From: CBDCVY01 sp965223245 | Lineage (GTDB): Bacteria; Nitrospinota; Nitrospinia; Nitrospinales; Nitrospinaceae | Direction: 5' to 3' | Assembly (NCBI GenBank): GCA_965223245.1 | Contig: CBDCVY010000013.1 | Coordinates: forward strand, 3,410,001-3,474,000 | DNA: 64,000 nt | Shown: in pieces, positions 8,881 to 17,581 of the stretch | How positions within the stretch are numbered: the first letter of the stretch is position 1 | Layout of the letters: every line of letters begins with the position of its first letter | Program-made: the position numbers and the translations under genes | Notes under the pieces: generated by a model | Told to the model about the DNA's origin: nothing | Seen by the model: the letters and a program-made list of their open reading frames with translations, nothing else | The model's database searches: none

Positions 8881-8969
8881 TGGCGGAGAGGGTGGGATTC
8901 GAACCCACGTTAGGGGTCACCTAAACACGCTTTCCAAGCGTGCGCCTTCAGCCACTCGGCCACCTCTCC
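8881..8969 (-). tRNA. tRNA-Ser(GGA)
   Basis: Class II tRNA with a long variable arm (TTTAGGTGACCCCTAA). Acceptor GGAGAGG pairs with CCTCTCC, the anticodon loop TTGGAAA gives GGA, the T arm contains GGTTCGAATCC, and the 3' CCA is encoded. Confidence 0.95.
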
Positions 8970-9167
8970 AAAAGATAGGTTCTTAATTCAATTTTGGGGC
9001 ATATCTCTTTATTATCAATAAGTTAAAGAGTACCACGCTTGGAATTCCCCTAATTTGTGAATTGCTTGGATTATAACATAAATGCTTACCAAGTAATTTA
9101 TGCTATTTAATTTGTTTGGGAATAAAAAAGAGGAGAAAAAATTTATTATCTTCCGCCGTGTAATGAT

Positions 9168-10085
9168 TCATTTATGCTTGGCAATGAACCAAAACCCGTA
9201 GCTTCCTAAATCTTCGTCATTAACATTCTTAAAGCTTTCATGAAGGTGAGGGCGAATGAAGTCGACATTTTCTTGAGGTGATTGGCCTGTAGATTCAAAC
9301 TTTAAAATTTGAAACTGATTTTTAGCCAATTCATCTTTATAAACATCCACACGATACCGATTGGGGTAACCCTTATGACTATGCATAATGTTGTACAACC
9401 AAGGGCTCCAAGTTAAAAAATCCAAATCTCTATAACGATCCAAACCATGGCTTCTTAATCCAACTTTATGTATGGACCACCCGTCCGGTTTTAAAGTATT
9501 CTTCATATCCGTAAACGTTTGATCTAGTTTATTAACATGTTCCAAAACCGCTCTGGATATTAATAAATCAAATTCCTTATCCCCATGAGAAAGGCCATCC
9601 GGAGTAACTCGGTATTCTATACATTCTTTTCTGAACCCCGACTCTGGTCTCCCTTTTTCGACAAAAACACTTTCGGCTCTTTCTTTTCTCTCTCCATCCA
9701 GGGAGTTTATTATTGCCTTATATATATCCACCACTCCTTGATCCACCTTGGTAAGAGGAAACCGATCTACACAAGTAACCCGCTCTGCTCCAAAAGCATA
9801 AAAAAGGATGGCAACTCCTAAAGTATTGCCAGGACCATATTCTAAAACTTTCTTACCTGCAACAAATGACTCCGGATTATTGTGGTCCACATCTAGGTGG
9901 GTCATATAATCGAAAAACACTTCTCGAAAATAATTCTTCAATTCCTCAGCGGTTTTAGTTTTTGGACCCCGTCCTGTTTCTTTAACAAATTGAACAAATC
10001 CTGAGCGCGAAACCATTGCCATAATATTTAATACAATAGCCTTACATACGTATATAGAATCTTTAATTATGTTTTCAGAGTACAT
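9168..10085 (-). CDS. Class I SAM-dependent methyltransferase
   Basis: The 305-residue protein has the SAM-binding motif I VLEYGPGNTLG near residues 80-90, an acidic residue ending strand 2 (VTCVDRF), and the motif IV/post-IV segment DLLISRAVLEHV. It belongs to the methyltransf_11/23-like group in which HV or EHV marks the helper region. The substrate is unknown. An N-terminal extension of about 75 residues is helical and starts with a hydrophobic stretch (IYVCKAIVLNIMAMV), which may contact the membrane; a later start at Met22 is possible. Flanks are non-coding or degraded, so there is no operon context. A role in surface polysaccharide or lipid modification is only a guess. Confidence 0.75.
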   Translation of the reverse strand: MYSENIIKDSIYVCKAIVLNIMAMVSRSGFVQFVKETGRGPKTKTAEELKNYFREVFFDYMTHLDVDHNNPESFVAGKKVLEYGPGNTLGVAILFYAFGAERVTCVDRFPLTKVDQGVVDIYKAIINSLDGERKERAESVFVEKGRPESGFRKECIEYRVTPDGLSHGDKEFDLLISRAVLEHVNKLDQTFTDMKNTLKPDGWSIHKVGLRSHGLDRYRDLDFLTWSPWLYNIMHSHKGYPNRYRVDVYKDELAKNQFQILKFESTGQSPQENVDFIRPHLHESFKNVNDEDLGSYGFWFIAKHK

Positions 10086-10371
10086 TGCAGTTTTTTCGTT
10101 GTGGGTTTAAGGAATCGAATTAAAACAACCAAGAAAATTTTGTATTTATTGCCGGGGCCAATTTTTTAATTTTTACAATACTTTATATTCTAATTTATTT
10201 TAGTCATCTGTAAAAATTTTTTTCTAAATCGCTACTCAATTTAATTCATTTTGTTTTGATTTTAAAGTTAGATTTTAGCAATTTTCAGCTTTAGACATCC
10301 CAAAAACAAAGACTCTTAAATAATTTAGGAGACGATTGGAATTTTGCAAATATTAGAAGTTTTGAAAAATT

Positions 10372-10682
10372 GAATCCAGTGGAAGAGCCACTAACGAATC
10401 AAGTGATAATGCTGCAAGTGTTTGAGTGGTGGTTCTCAAAATATAGCCTGTGGTTCACGGTCTAGCATTAACGGTGGACCACAAAATCTATCCAATAGTT
10501 TTGATTCCAACGTCTGTGGTGGATATAACAACACGGCAAGCTGTGGTGGCACTAGTGTTAGCGGGGGTCAGGGAAGAACTGCCGTTGATTTTCATGATTA
10601 GGTGGCTGGAAGTTTATTTAAGGATTTTTTAAAGGTTTTATACAAAAGGGGATTACTGGAAAATAAAGATAATCAAAATTAA
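10372..10682 (+). pseudogene. Remnant of a YadA-head-like repeat protein
   Basis: One forward frame from 10425 reads SGGSQNIACGSRSSINGGPQ, continues with CGGYNNTASCGGTSVSGGQG, and then reaches RTAVDFHD-stop. After the TAG at 10599-10601 the same frame continues VAGSLFKDFLK to a TAA at 10680. The pattern is the roughly 16-residue SxxSGGxxNTASG repeat of trimeric autotransporter-type or similar head domains, and the TAG stands exactly where Trp is expected in HDW-AGSLF. Before 10425 the reading moves to another frame (SSGRATNESSDNAAS, 10375-10419), which implies an indel. It is therefore a decayed 3' end without an intact start. Short out-of-frame ORFs here are meaningless. Confidence 0.6.
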
Positions 10683-11566
10683 ATAGAGAGTTTAAACTTT
10701 TCCATCAAATCAATGGCAACAGGATTTGGAATTTTTCGAACGCTGGATAGGAGCCAAAATTCTTCATTTATTTGAGGAAGAGTTCCAATTTTGATCAATT
10801 TTTTTTCATCCACCAATTCTTTTCCTGCAAAGTCAGGAAGAGGAACTAATCCCATTCCTTCAGTCCCTAATAATTTCTGAACACTTGTATCTTGAGATTC
10901 GATGGTTATGTCTACCAAGATATTATTGGAACGAAAAAAATGGTCTAGGTCATGACGCAATTTACTGTGTAGAGTGGGAAGGATGAAGGGTTGGTTGGTA
11001 AGAGATTTAGGAAAATTTTCTCTTAAATGTCTGTATTGCCCCGTTCCAAAAATTGATATAGGAACACTTCCCAGTAACTGGGAATTAAATTGTTCGTCCA
11101 GATTTACCGTGGGCGGATAGTTGGTTAAAAATAAATCAATTCTATGGCCCGAAAGTTCTCTTAATAAATAATCCCCATCGCCTTCTAAAATCGTGGTGGA
11201 ACAATTGCGGTTGGATCTGGCAAAACTCACCAATTGATGAATTAACCGTTTAGGAAGACTTTCAAGCACCCCAAGATGCAAATGAGTTTTTTTATTATAA
11301 TTTTGATTTCGAACTACTTCTTGTAATTCATCTCCCATAGCAAAAATTTCGTTTGCGTATTCGAGAACAATCCTCCCTTCTTCTGTAAGAATTAATTTCT
11401 TATTTTTCCGGTCAAAAAGCTTAATTTTAAGGGAGTTTTCAAGACACTTCAATTGAGTGCTTAGTGTGGGCTGACCCAATCGCAATTTTTGGGAAGCCTT
11501 AGAAATACTGCCTTCATTTGCAATAGTTTGAAAGTAGAATAAGTGATGGTAATTCAACCATGCCAT
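10679..11566 (-). CDS. LysR-family regulator, NhaR-like
   Basis: The 295-residue protein opens with a winged helix-turn-helix, LNYHHLFYFQTIANEGSISK then ASQKLRLGQPTLSTQLKCLE. The NYHHLFYF start is the hallmark of NhaR-type LysR proteins, which answer to Na+ and activate the nhaA antiporter gene in E. coli. Residues 90-295 form the periplasmic-binding-protein-like effector domain. No antiporter gene lies beside it; the upstream 350 bases hold no gene and the downstream side is the decayed repeat gene, whose last bases overlap its stop. NhaR-like proteins in other bacteria also control biofilm or surface genes, so the target is open. Confidence 0.85.
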   Translation of the reverse strand: MAWLNYHHLFYFQTIANEGSISKASQKLRLGQPTLSTQLKCLENSLKIKLFDRKNKKLILTEEGRIVLEYANEIFAMGDELQEVVRNQNYNKKTHLHLGVLESLPKRLIHQLVSFARSNRNCSTTILEGDGDYLLRELSGHRIDLFLTNYPPTVNLDEQFNSQLLGSVPISIFGTGQYRHLRENFPKSLTNQPFILPTLHSKLRHDLDHFFRSNNILVDITIESQDTSVQKLLGTEGMGLVPLPDFAGKELVDEKKLIKIGTLPQINEEFWLLSSVRKIPNPVAIDLMEKFKLSI

Positions 11567-11913
11567 AGTTTTTCAGTTTGTTTTTATCACATTTATAATT
11601 AGCTTTTATTGAAATTTTAAAATCTATTTGAAAAGGTTTGTTTTAAACAAACATTTCCTTTATTCCAATTTTAAAAAATAACTTAAACTAATAGATACCG
11701 TTCAATAATTAATTATTCCAAAAAAATAACCATTTTATTTTTTTATTGATCGAATAAACAGACGTTTAAATTTATCAGCTTCTGAAATATTATTTGTTTT
11801 TTTAGAATAAATCAATTAAAACTATTGAAATAATTAATGTTAAAATTTTAAGGGGGATTTTGATATCAAGAAAAAGACCAAACACAAAAGCGGTAAAACA
11901 TTAGAGTAAATTA
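11567..11913. other. Gene-free AT-rich spacer
   Basis: This 347-base stretch lies upstream of the LysR-type gene. It has long A/T runs and no open frame with coding character on either strand. It must hold the promoter of the regulator gene; I see no convincing inverted operator. Confidence 0.6.
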
Positions 11914-11946
11914 AAATGGCTCACGGATAGTTTCCTGTGAGCCATT
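11914..11946 (-). terminator. Terminator following tRNA-Arg
   Basis: An 11-bp inverted repeat, AAATGGCTCAC with GTGAGCCATTT around an 11-base loop, ends in TTTTAATTT on the minus strand. It lies 6 bases after the 3' end of the tRNA-Arg gene. Confidence 0.8.
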
Positions 11947-11952
11947 TATAAA

Positions 11953-12029
11953 TGGTACGCCCAAGAGGACTCGAACCTCCGACCTACGGTTCCGCAAACC
12001 GTCGCTCTATCCAGCTGAGCTATGGGCGC
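11953..12029 (-). tRNA. tRNA-Arg(GCG)
   Basis: Cloverleaf of 77 bases with encoded CCA: acceptor GCGCCCA/TGGGCGT, D stem GCTC/GAGC, anticodon stem ACGGT/ACCGT with loop TTGCGGA, T arm GGAGG-TTCGAGT-CCTCT. The anticodon reads GCG, which pairs with CGC and CGU. Most bacteria use ACG (inosine) for these codons. Confidence 0.9.
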
Positions 12030-12058
12030 ATTTTTCTGTAGCAAATATTTAATAGATG

Positions 12059-12688
12059 TCAACTGACAGGAGCAGGTACCGAATCCATCAGCTGTAATCC
12101 AAATTGTTTGTGTTCAAATGCGTATAGGGTAGGGTAATTCTTAAAAATCCAACCCTTATATAACTCTTTACCTTTTTCTTCAATAACCAAATGAACTGCC
12201 GGGTTTCCTAATTCATTATCGACGGAAGTAATTGTTGTTTCATTCATCATAAAATTAGGGAAAAACGGACCTACTTTCACCTTGATTTCACTATTCGCTA
12301 AAGAAAAAGTGGAACCTAAAGAAACCAATTCCATTGCATTGTTTTCTTCATCCGATTTATCGCGGATCAGTATTTTAACGGCTTTCCATTTTCCTTCAAC
12401 ATTTTTTGGTACCACTATTTTTCGTTCTTTTGCGGACTGCGAATCGGCAATCGATTGATGATTTTCCAGGTCTGTTTTAGAGCCCTCCGCCAATTGGTTA
12501 TCTGAAAGGGGGGGTGCGACCTTTGTTGCCGAGCCTTCTGGTTTATCAAAATTCTTTATCCCACTTTGGGAAACATCAATAGCCCCTTCAATAGGCTTCG
12601 GATCTGGCTCTGCTCCACAACCCAAAAGCAAAATTAATGCAGAAAATCCCAATAGTCTTACCCAGGTTTTTTGGAAAATGGTGTTCAT
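12059..12688 (-). CDS. Lipoprotein with DUF2155-like domain
   Basis: From the ATG at 12688 the protein has a lipoprotein signal ending LLLGCGAEP, so Cys22 would be acylated and exported. Residues 25-95 are a polar linker rich in Ser, Asp and Lys. Residues 98-209 form a beta-rich domain beginning VPKNVEGKWKAVKILIRDK and containing VKVGPFFPNF and YKGWIFKNYP; this resembles the DUF2155 domain as I recall it from deltaproteobacterial lipoproteins. The upstream TTG in frame is rejected because it would place 14 residues before the signal. The function is unknown. It is the gene next to tRNA-Arg and stands alone. Confidence 0.75.
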   Translation of the reverse strand: MNTIFQKTWVRLLGFSALILLLGCGAEPDPKPIEGAIDVSQSGIKNFDKPEGSATKVAPPLSDNQLAEGSKTDLENHQSIADSQSAKERKIVVPKNVEGKWKAVKILIRDKSDEENNAMELVSLGSTFSLANSEIKVKVGPFFPNFMMNETTITSVDNELGNPAVHLVIEEKGKELYKGWIFKNYPTLYAFEHKQFGLQLMDSVPAPVS

Positions 12689-12815
12689 TTTAAGTTTGTG
12701 GCCGTTTTTATTATGAAGGAATACTATCAAGGTTAAGCGAGATTCGCTACAAAATTTATTTTCCGTCTATTTTTAGAAATCCAAGGCAATAAGGGGTTAT
12801 AGTCAATTCTCTCAA

Positions 12816-13661
12816 TTATTTTTTGGCAAGGATGATGATATTAGAAAGGTAATTGAACAAAAAGGAATTCCCTATTTTATCTCCCAATTTTTTAGGGACC
12901 AGTTGGACGATCTTTTCCAGGAAGATTTTCAAAAACCACGGAACAGAAATATAATTTCCTTTTACCGAGATAAACGCTTCAAATTTCTTAAATCCCACCG
13001 ATTTTAATGATTTTTCTAACTCCTGAAACGTCCACTCCTTAAGATGAAATCCTGTCGCCACATCATCAAAATATCTGGAAACGTCGTGTGGACCCGACAA
13101 GCGATTTGGAGTCAGAAAAAAGTATCTTCCGTTTTCTTTTAAAATTTTATAAATACCTTCAAAGTGATGGATACAATCTTCCGGATGCAAATGCTCAATC
13201 AACTGATCACTAAAAGCGATATCAACCGAATTGTCAGGCAAAGGAATAAACGCGCCATCTGCAATTACAATTTCTACATTCTGAGGTAAGTTTTCTTTAT
13301 TTATGATGACATCAGTAACATCCAACGCATAAACTTTTTTTACATATTTGGAGAGAAGTATTGATAAAGCGCCGTCCCCGGTTCCAACTTCTAAAAATGT
13401 GTCATCCGGTCTGATAAACTTTTTCAGCCCCTTTAATTTCTTTTCTATTCGAAGACGTTGGACTTCAGGATCTTTCGAAACCTTTAAACGGGGATGATGA
13501 GGAATTTTTTCAAACAATTCATCGTACAAACCCGACAGCATATTCGTCCGATCTTCCCTTTTACAATCTATAAACCTTCGAGCGAGTTCTTTCTCTAAAA
13601 GATAATGCTCTTTAATTTTTTGGGCTTTTTCAGGAGAGTCAGGAAGTGGGACTTTGGGCAT
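12816..13661 (-). CDS. Class I SAM-dependent methyltransferase
   Basis: This 281-residue enzyme has motif I FLEVGTGDGALSILL near residues 90-104, an acidic strand-2 end (VYALDVTD), motif IV SVDIAFSDQLIEHLHPED and the post-motif strand YFFLTPNRLSGPHDVSRYF. The TPNR and HDVSRYF elements are typical of the Ubi/COQ5-like methyltransferases often found in surface-glycan regions. The first 75 residues are helical and polar. The C-terminus holds a hydrophobic stretch that might touch the membrane. The substrate cannot be inferred; neighbours are an unrelated lipoprotein and a hypothetical gene. Confidence 0.8.
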   Translation of the reverse strand: MPKVPLPDSPEKAQKIKEHYLLEKELARRFIDCKREDRTNMLSGLYDELFEKIPHHPRLKVSKDPEVQRLRIEKKLKGLKKFIRPDDTFLEVGTGDGALSILLSKYVKKVYALDVTDVIINKENLPQNVEIVIADGAFIPLPDNSVDIAFSDQLIEHLHPEDCIHHFEGIYKILKENGRYFFLTPNRLSGPHDVSRYFDDVATGFHLKEWTFQELEKSLKSVGFKKFEAFISVKGNYISVPWFLKIFLEKIVQLVPKKLGDKIGNSFLFNYLSNIIILAKK

Positions 13662-13875
13662 AATTTTGGTTTTTAAAAAAAGGATTAATGATTTTAATAT
13701 TATATAGTTGTTCTGTAATCCTCACAATAATTTAGTAAAGAAATCCTGTTTCTAGGCTTTTTTCAATGATAGGGCAACCCGCTATTCTTGCGGAAAACAA
13801 TTGTGGGAGTAATGATTTTACTTTTCTTTTGCAAAAAAATATAATTGGTAGATTAACTTCAAAGTATTGTTCATC

Positions 13876-14604
13876 TTAAGGACTTTTTCGATGGCCTGTA
13901 GGAAGTTCTTCATCATTTAAATGTAAAAAAGAGGAAATTTGACTACAGTGAATCTTCCCTTCTTTTGCTAACGGACCAATAGTTAACATTCGGCACAAAG
14001 CCCTGACTAATCGGCAAATCTTTTCAGTTAGGAGGCGATTTATTTTAATCCACATTTCAGCCATAAGATTTGGATTATTAACATAGTCTTTCCAGTTAGG
14101 AAAACTTTGAAGAATTTTCGTCTCAATATTTTCCCATTGCCTTTTGGGGTCTTTTTCAGTTTCTTTTTCGATGAGCATTGCATCTAGATCATAGTACCTC
14201 CCACCGGAGGCATAATTTTCAAGTGTTTCCAGAATCAATATAAGGGTTTCGTCATTTTTCAAAAAAGACATATCCTCTTGAGCTACAGGTATCTGTAAAT
14301 AATCTTGTTTTTCAAAAAAGGACTGAATTCTACTTAAAAGGTAGGTGAGGTTATGGCCTAGTTTATTCTTTTTACCCTTTAAATATTTAACATCCGGGTA
14401 AATGCCGTGATCCTGATAAAAATCTATGCAGAGCATCACTTTTAATAAACGTTCTAACCCATTTGAAAGTAGGAGTAAGGGGAGATGATAAAAATCATTT
14501 CCACCACTTATTTTCTTTAATTCGTCGATGCCTAACTCAAGAAGTCTTAAAGCGGTTCTAACTTCTTCATTTTCATGAATTTTTTGTAAAGCGTGAGGAT
14601 GCAT
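13876..14604 (-). CDS. Hypothetical helical protein, HEPN-like
   Basis: This 242-residue, all-helical, soluble protein has no close family that I recognise. Residues 15-85 read as two long helices with LPLLLLSNGLERLLKVMLCI and then KNKLGHNLTYLLSRI. The 'LE+LLK ... GH+L..LL' pattern is typical of HEPN-fold proteins, which occur in toxin-antitoxin and abortive infection systems. I do not see the RxxxxH ribonuclease motif in a convincing place, so activity is doubtful. It is a single gene in the accessory zone, with 200 and 650 non-coding bases on its sides. Confidence 0.5.
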   Translation of the reverse strand: MHPHALQKIHENEEVRTALRLLELGIDELKKISGGNDFYHLPLLLLSNGLERLLKVMLCIDFYQDHGIYPDVKYLKGKKNKLGHNLTYLLSRIQSFFEKQDYLQIPVAQEDMSFLKNDETLILILETLENYASGGRYYDLDAMLIEKETEKDPKRQWENIETKILQSFPNWKDYVNNPNLMAEMWIKINRLLTEKICRLVRALCRMLTIGPLAKEGKIHCSQISSFLHLNDEELPTGHRKSP

Positions 14605-15254
14605 ATATAAAACCTGTTTTTATTCTATAAGAGTCGTTCAATGATCCGATACCCACATTATTTTGACGACATGTTTAAATAAGCTTTAGTCTCAATAGGA
14701 TTACTGAACTTACTCTATAGAAACGTTAACAAAACGCATGCGAGACAAAACTTTACCGTACCCACAATAATGAATGTAAATTAACGATACTAAGATTCTT
14801 GCTTATTAGCTTTTAATTCATACTACACTGAAGACACTGGCCTAAGGAGCAAAAGCCTTAGAAAAAAAGCGATGGGTTTCACAGTGGTTTAGGTGACACG
14901 GGGCTGCATAATTGTGAATCGATTATGCACCATGCACCTTTCAAATTTACCTACCGATTCAATTTTCTGCTGGGGTGGTTTTATGATTGTTAAAACGGCC
15001 CATGCAAACAAGAACATTTCTTATGCGTGTTTAACAGAAAACCCGAAGCAGGTATTTTCCAAGGTCGAAATCTCCAAAGTTCTAGCCTATTTAATTTCCT
15101 CTAATAAATTTTGTATACCATATTTCCATAAGCAAGTGTGATATGATTTCGGTTTACCAAATAAAAGTAAAACCCTTATGCAATAGCAAACTATCATTTT
15201 CTTAAAAAATTTATTGTTTCCACCATCAACAAACTTATTACTAGGAGATTAGAG
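14605..15254. other. 650-base region without a supported gene
   Basis: No frame shows clear coding character. A GTG-started frame of 82 codons (14893-15141) gives a Cys-rich sequence with no family resemblance, and a sub-frame from the ATG at 14982 has a weak GGGGTGG ahead of it; I do not support either. A short hairpin occurs near 14843-14862 (CCTAAGG with CCTTAG). The last bases, AGGAGATTAGAG just before 15255, supply the ribosome binding site for the protease gene. Confidence 0.5.
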
Positions 15255-16304
15255 ATGTCCGATTCACAGATTCAATACTGTGCCGTACCAAAACGTCAAC
15301 AACGAAGTTTTGGACCTAGGGTATCGGCAGACCGTGCTTCCGCTATATTGGCAATCGGGAACAAATGGGTTAATAGCACAAGCCTTCACTACTATCTTTT
15401 TGACAGCGGTCCATTTGCTGGAGATAGCTCACAATACGAAGTTGTTCGTAGGGCATTTGATGTTTGGAAGAACGTTGGTATTGGTCTTACATTTACTGAG
15501 GTCACCTCACTGTCAGAATCTGAAATCCGTATTGGTTTTCTTCGAGGTAACGGGTCATGGTCTACAGTGGGAACGGATACATTAAACGTTGGACAGCAAG
15601 AGCGTACAATGAATTTCGGATGGAATATCAACGTTTCCGGTCCAAATGGAATAGATACGGCGGTCCACGAGATTGGACATGCGTTAGGCTTTCACCATGA
15701 GCATCAAAACCCAAATGCAGGAATAGTTTGGAATCGTGAAGCTGTTTACGATTACTTTGCTCGTACTCAAATACCCCCATGGACTAGGGAAAAAACGGAT
15801 TTTAATATTTTAAATAAGATTGAACCGGGAACCGTTGAAGGTTCAAATTGGGACCCAAACTCTATCATGCATTATCCTTTTAGCTCTGGACTCATTCAAC
15901 AACCTGAACAATATCAAAATGGTTTGACGCCAAACTCGGGATTATCCCAAGATGACATAAATATTGTGAAAAGATTTTATCCTCATGTAGAAGAGGAGTT
16001 TCCACAATTAAAGCCTTTTCAGTCACATCCTCTTTCATTATCAGCAGGCGAACAAAAAGATTTTAATATTTTACCTTCCGAAACTCGTAACTATGAATTT
16101 AGTACTTTTGGCCAGTCAGATACAGTGATGGTGTTATTTGAAGAAGATAACGGAGAATATAGATATGTTAAAGGCGATGATGATAGCGGTTTCGAGCGAA
16201 ATGCAAAATTCCGAGTTCGCCTCACTAGAGGAAGGAAATACCAATTGAGAATTAGGCTTTATTATGCATCTTCCATCGGTAATACAGCAGTAATGATGTG
16301 GTGA
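15255..16304 (+). CDS. Astacin-like zinc metallopeptidase (M12A)
   Basis: The catalytic domain covers about residues 20-250. It has the astacin zinc motif H138-E139-x2-H142-x2-G145-x2-H148-E149 (HEIGHALGFHHEH) and the Met-turn SIMHY at 203-207, whose Tyr is the usual fifth ligand. A beta-rich C-terminal domain of about 95 residues (LSLSAGEQKDFNI onward) resembles pre-peptidase C-terminal or lectin-like add-ons. There is no signal peptide or prodomain of usual size: the protein begins MSDSQIQYCAVPKRQQRS. AGGAGA lies 6 bases before the ATG. Bacterial astacins are sporadic, so acquisition by transfer is plausible. The substrate is unknown. Confidence 0.88.
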   Translation: MSDSQIQYCAVPKRQQRSFGPRVSADRASAILAIGNKWVNSTSLHYYLFDSGPFAGDSSQYEVVRRAFDVWKNVGIGLTFTEVTSLSESEIRIGFLRGNGSWSTVGTDTLNVGQQERTMNFGWNINVSGPNGIDTAVHEIGHALGFHHEHQNPNAGIVWNREAVYDYFARTQIPPWTREKTDFNILNKIEPGTVEGSNWDPNSIMHYPFSSGLIQQPEQYQNGLTPNSGLSQDDINIVKRFYPHVEEEFPQLKPFQSHPLSLSAGEQKDFNILPSETRNYEFSTFGQSDTVMVLFEEDNGEYRYVKGDDDSGFERNAKFRVRLTRGRKYQLRIRLYYASSIGNTAVMMW

Positions 16305-16337
16305 TGGCAAAATAAATAGTCCAATGGTTATTCAAAC

Positions 16338-16445
16338 CTACAACCCCATTTGATTGAAGGCTTTGGTAATGGTGTCGCGGGTGCAATTTAGTTTTTGGCC
16401 TATGGCGAGGGGGGTGTTTCTATCTGAGAGTTTTGAAGAAACGTT
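16338..16445 (-). pseudogene. Helix-turn-helix fragment, possibly of a recombinase
   Basis: Between two stops on the minus strand lies NVSSKLSDRNTPLAIGQKLN followed by CTRDTITKAFNQMGL-stop. The sequence reads as a helix-turn-helix of the sort found at the C-terminus of resolvases and transposases (LAIGQKLNCTRDTITKAF). It has no start codon and no matching upstream domain in the same frame. It is probably the end of a decayed mobile-element gene beside the tRNA-Ser. The rest of 16305-16627 contains nothing I can support. Confidence 0.3.
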
Positions 16446-16627
16446 TTAACCGCTTTCCGGAAAACCCGCACCAAATCTAGGTTTCCGAGTGATTGGAAGA
16501 TAAAAGAACGGTGCTGAAACGGGTTTAGGGCCAACCCACTGGGTATGGAAATTATGAAGGTATTTGAAACGCTGCTTTTTCATTGCCGTTCAAGGTTTTA
16601 CAGGATATGGAACAGCCCAATTAAAAA

Positions 16628-16719
<92 letters not shown>

Positions 16720-16737
16720 ATTTGAAAATTGCAATTT

Positions 16738-17352
16738 TTAAAAATTTTTCTCTTGAACCGTTACAGCAAATTCTTTGTCCACCACAATGGTCGATGAGCC
16801 GCCCATTCCATCTGTGATATAGCCCAAAGCCATATGTCTAAATTTCTTTTGGTGAGCTGTGAATTCTATTTCTACCGAGCCTTCACCTCCGGGATGAAAC
16901 GTTTTTGTTGTCGTTTCATTAATGGCCACATCCGGAAATGCGAACTCATTATTTCGAGGTCCAATTATTTTAATTTCCTCAAGAGGTACTGGGCTTTGGT
17001 TAACCACCTTGATTTCTACTTCGTTAGAAATCCACCAGCCGGTATAGAAACAAAAACCTGCCACCGGATAATTAAGAACCAGTAGAAAAATAACTGCTAA
17101 ATATTGCTTTTTAAGAGAGCGATCCCTAAATACAGTTTTGAGGGTTTTAGAAATATATCTTGAAATCAATACAATAAGCGAAACTAAATTTAATGGAACC
17201 GCTATATAAAGCAAGGCGATTCCTGCAAACGGCATCCATGTGATTCGTGTAACATACCAAACCCACAAAATGATAATTCCTATCACAATTGGGGCTAACG
17301 CGATCACATAAAAATTTTTACTCAGCCGATCAGGGTTGATCTCAGTATCCAT
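16738..17352 (-). CDS. Hypothetical membrane protein with periplasmic domain
   Basis: The 204-residue protein has three hydrophobic helices (about residues 12-32, 35-60 and 84-106) and a C-terminal soluble beta-rich domain (residues 110-204) starting VEIKVVNQSPVPLEEIKIIG. That segment reads like an immunoglobulin-like or DUF-type extracytoplasmic domain with alternating strands. I do not recognise the family. The gene lies between two tRNA-Ser genes on the same strand and could be read through with them. Confidence 0.6.
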   Translation of the reverse strand: MDTEINPDRLSKNFYVIALAPIVIGIIILWVWYVTRITWMPFAGIALLYIAVPLNLVSLIVLISRYISKTLKTVFRDRSLKKQYLAVIFLLVLNYPVAGFCFYTGWWISNEVEIKVVNQSPVPLEEIKIIGPRNNEFAFPDVAINETTTKTFHPGGEGSVEIEFTAHQKKFRHMALGYITDGMGGSSTIVVDKEFAVTVQEKNF

Positions 17353-17410
17353 TTAATCAGGATACCGAGATACTTACCTTTTAGCAATAATCGGGTAACA
17401 ACCAAAAGAG

Positions 17411-17493
17411 CGGAGGGAGTAGGATTCGAACCCACGGAACTTTCGTTCAACGGTTTTCAAGACCGCCGCCTTAAACCACTCGGCCATCCCTCC
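17411..17493 (-). tRNA. tRNA-Ser(TGA)
   Basis: Class II tRNA: acceptor GGAGGGA/TCCCTCC, anticodon stem GCGGT/ACCGT with loop CTTGAAA (TGA), long variable arm (TGAACGAAAGTTC) and T arm GGGTTCGAATCCT. Unlike the other four tRNA genes here, the bases after the discriminator are CTC, so CCA is not encoded. Confidence 0.94.
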
Positions 17494-17581
17494 TTGTATT
17501 CTGTTTTTTTACAGTTGCCAGTATTCTTTTAACGGTATTCTAGCAAGGAAAAAATATTCAGCAACCCCAAAAAATCAGGGA

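Noticed and set aside
10450..10632. A 60-codon forward frame in the decayed repeat gene
   Set aside because: The repeat pattern is in another frame; this one is a shadow.
14820..14930. Possible riboswitch or small RNA upstream of the protease
   Set aside because: Only a short hairpin (CCTAAGG/CCTTAG) was found, with no match to a riboswitch core that I know, such as the GEMM cyclic di-GMP type.
14893..15141. An 82-codon forward frame in the gap before the astacin gene
   Set aside because: Cys-rich, GTG start and no family likeness; base pattern does not look coding.
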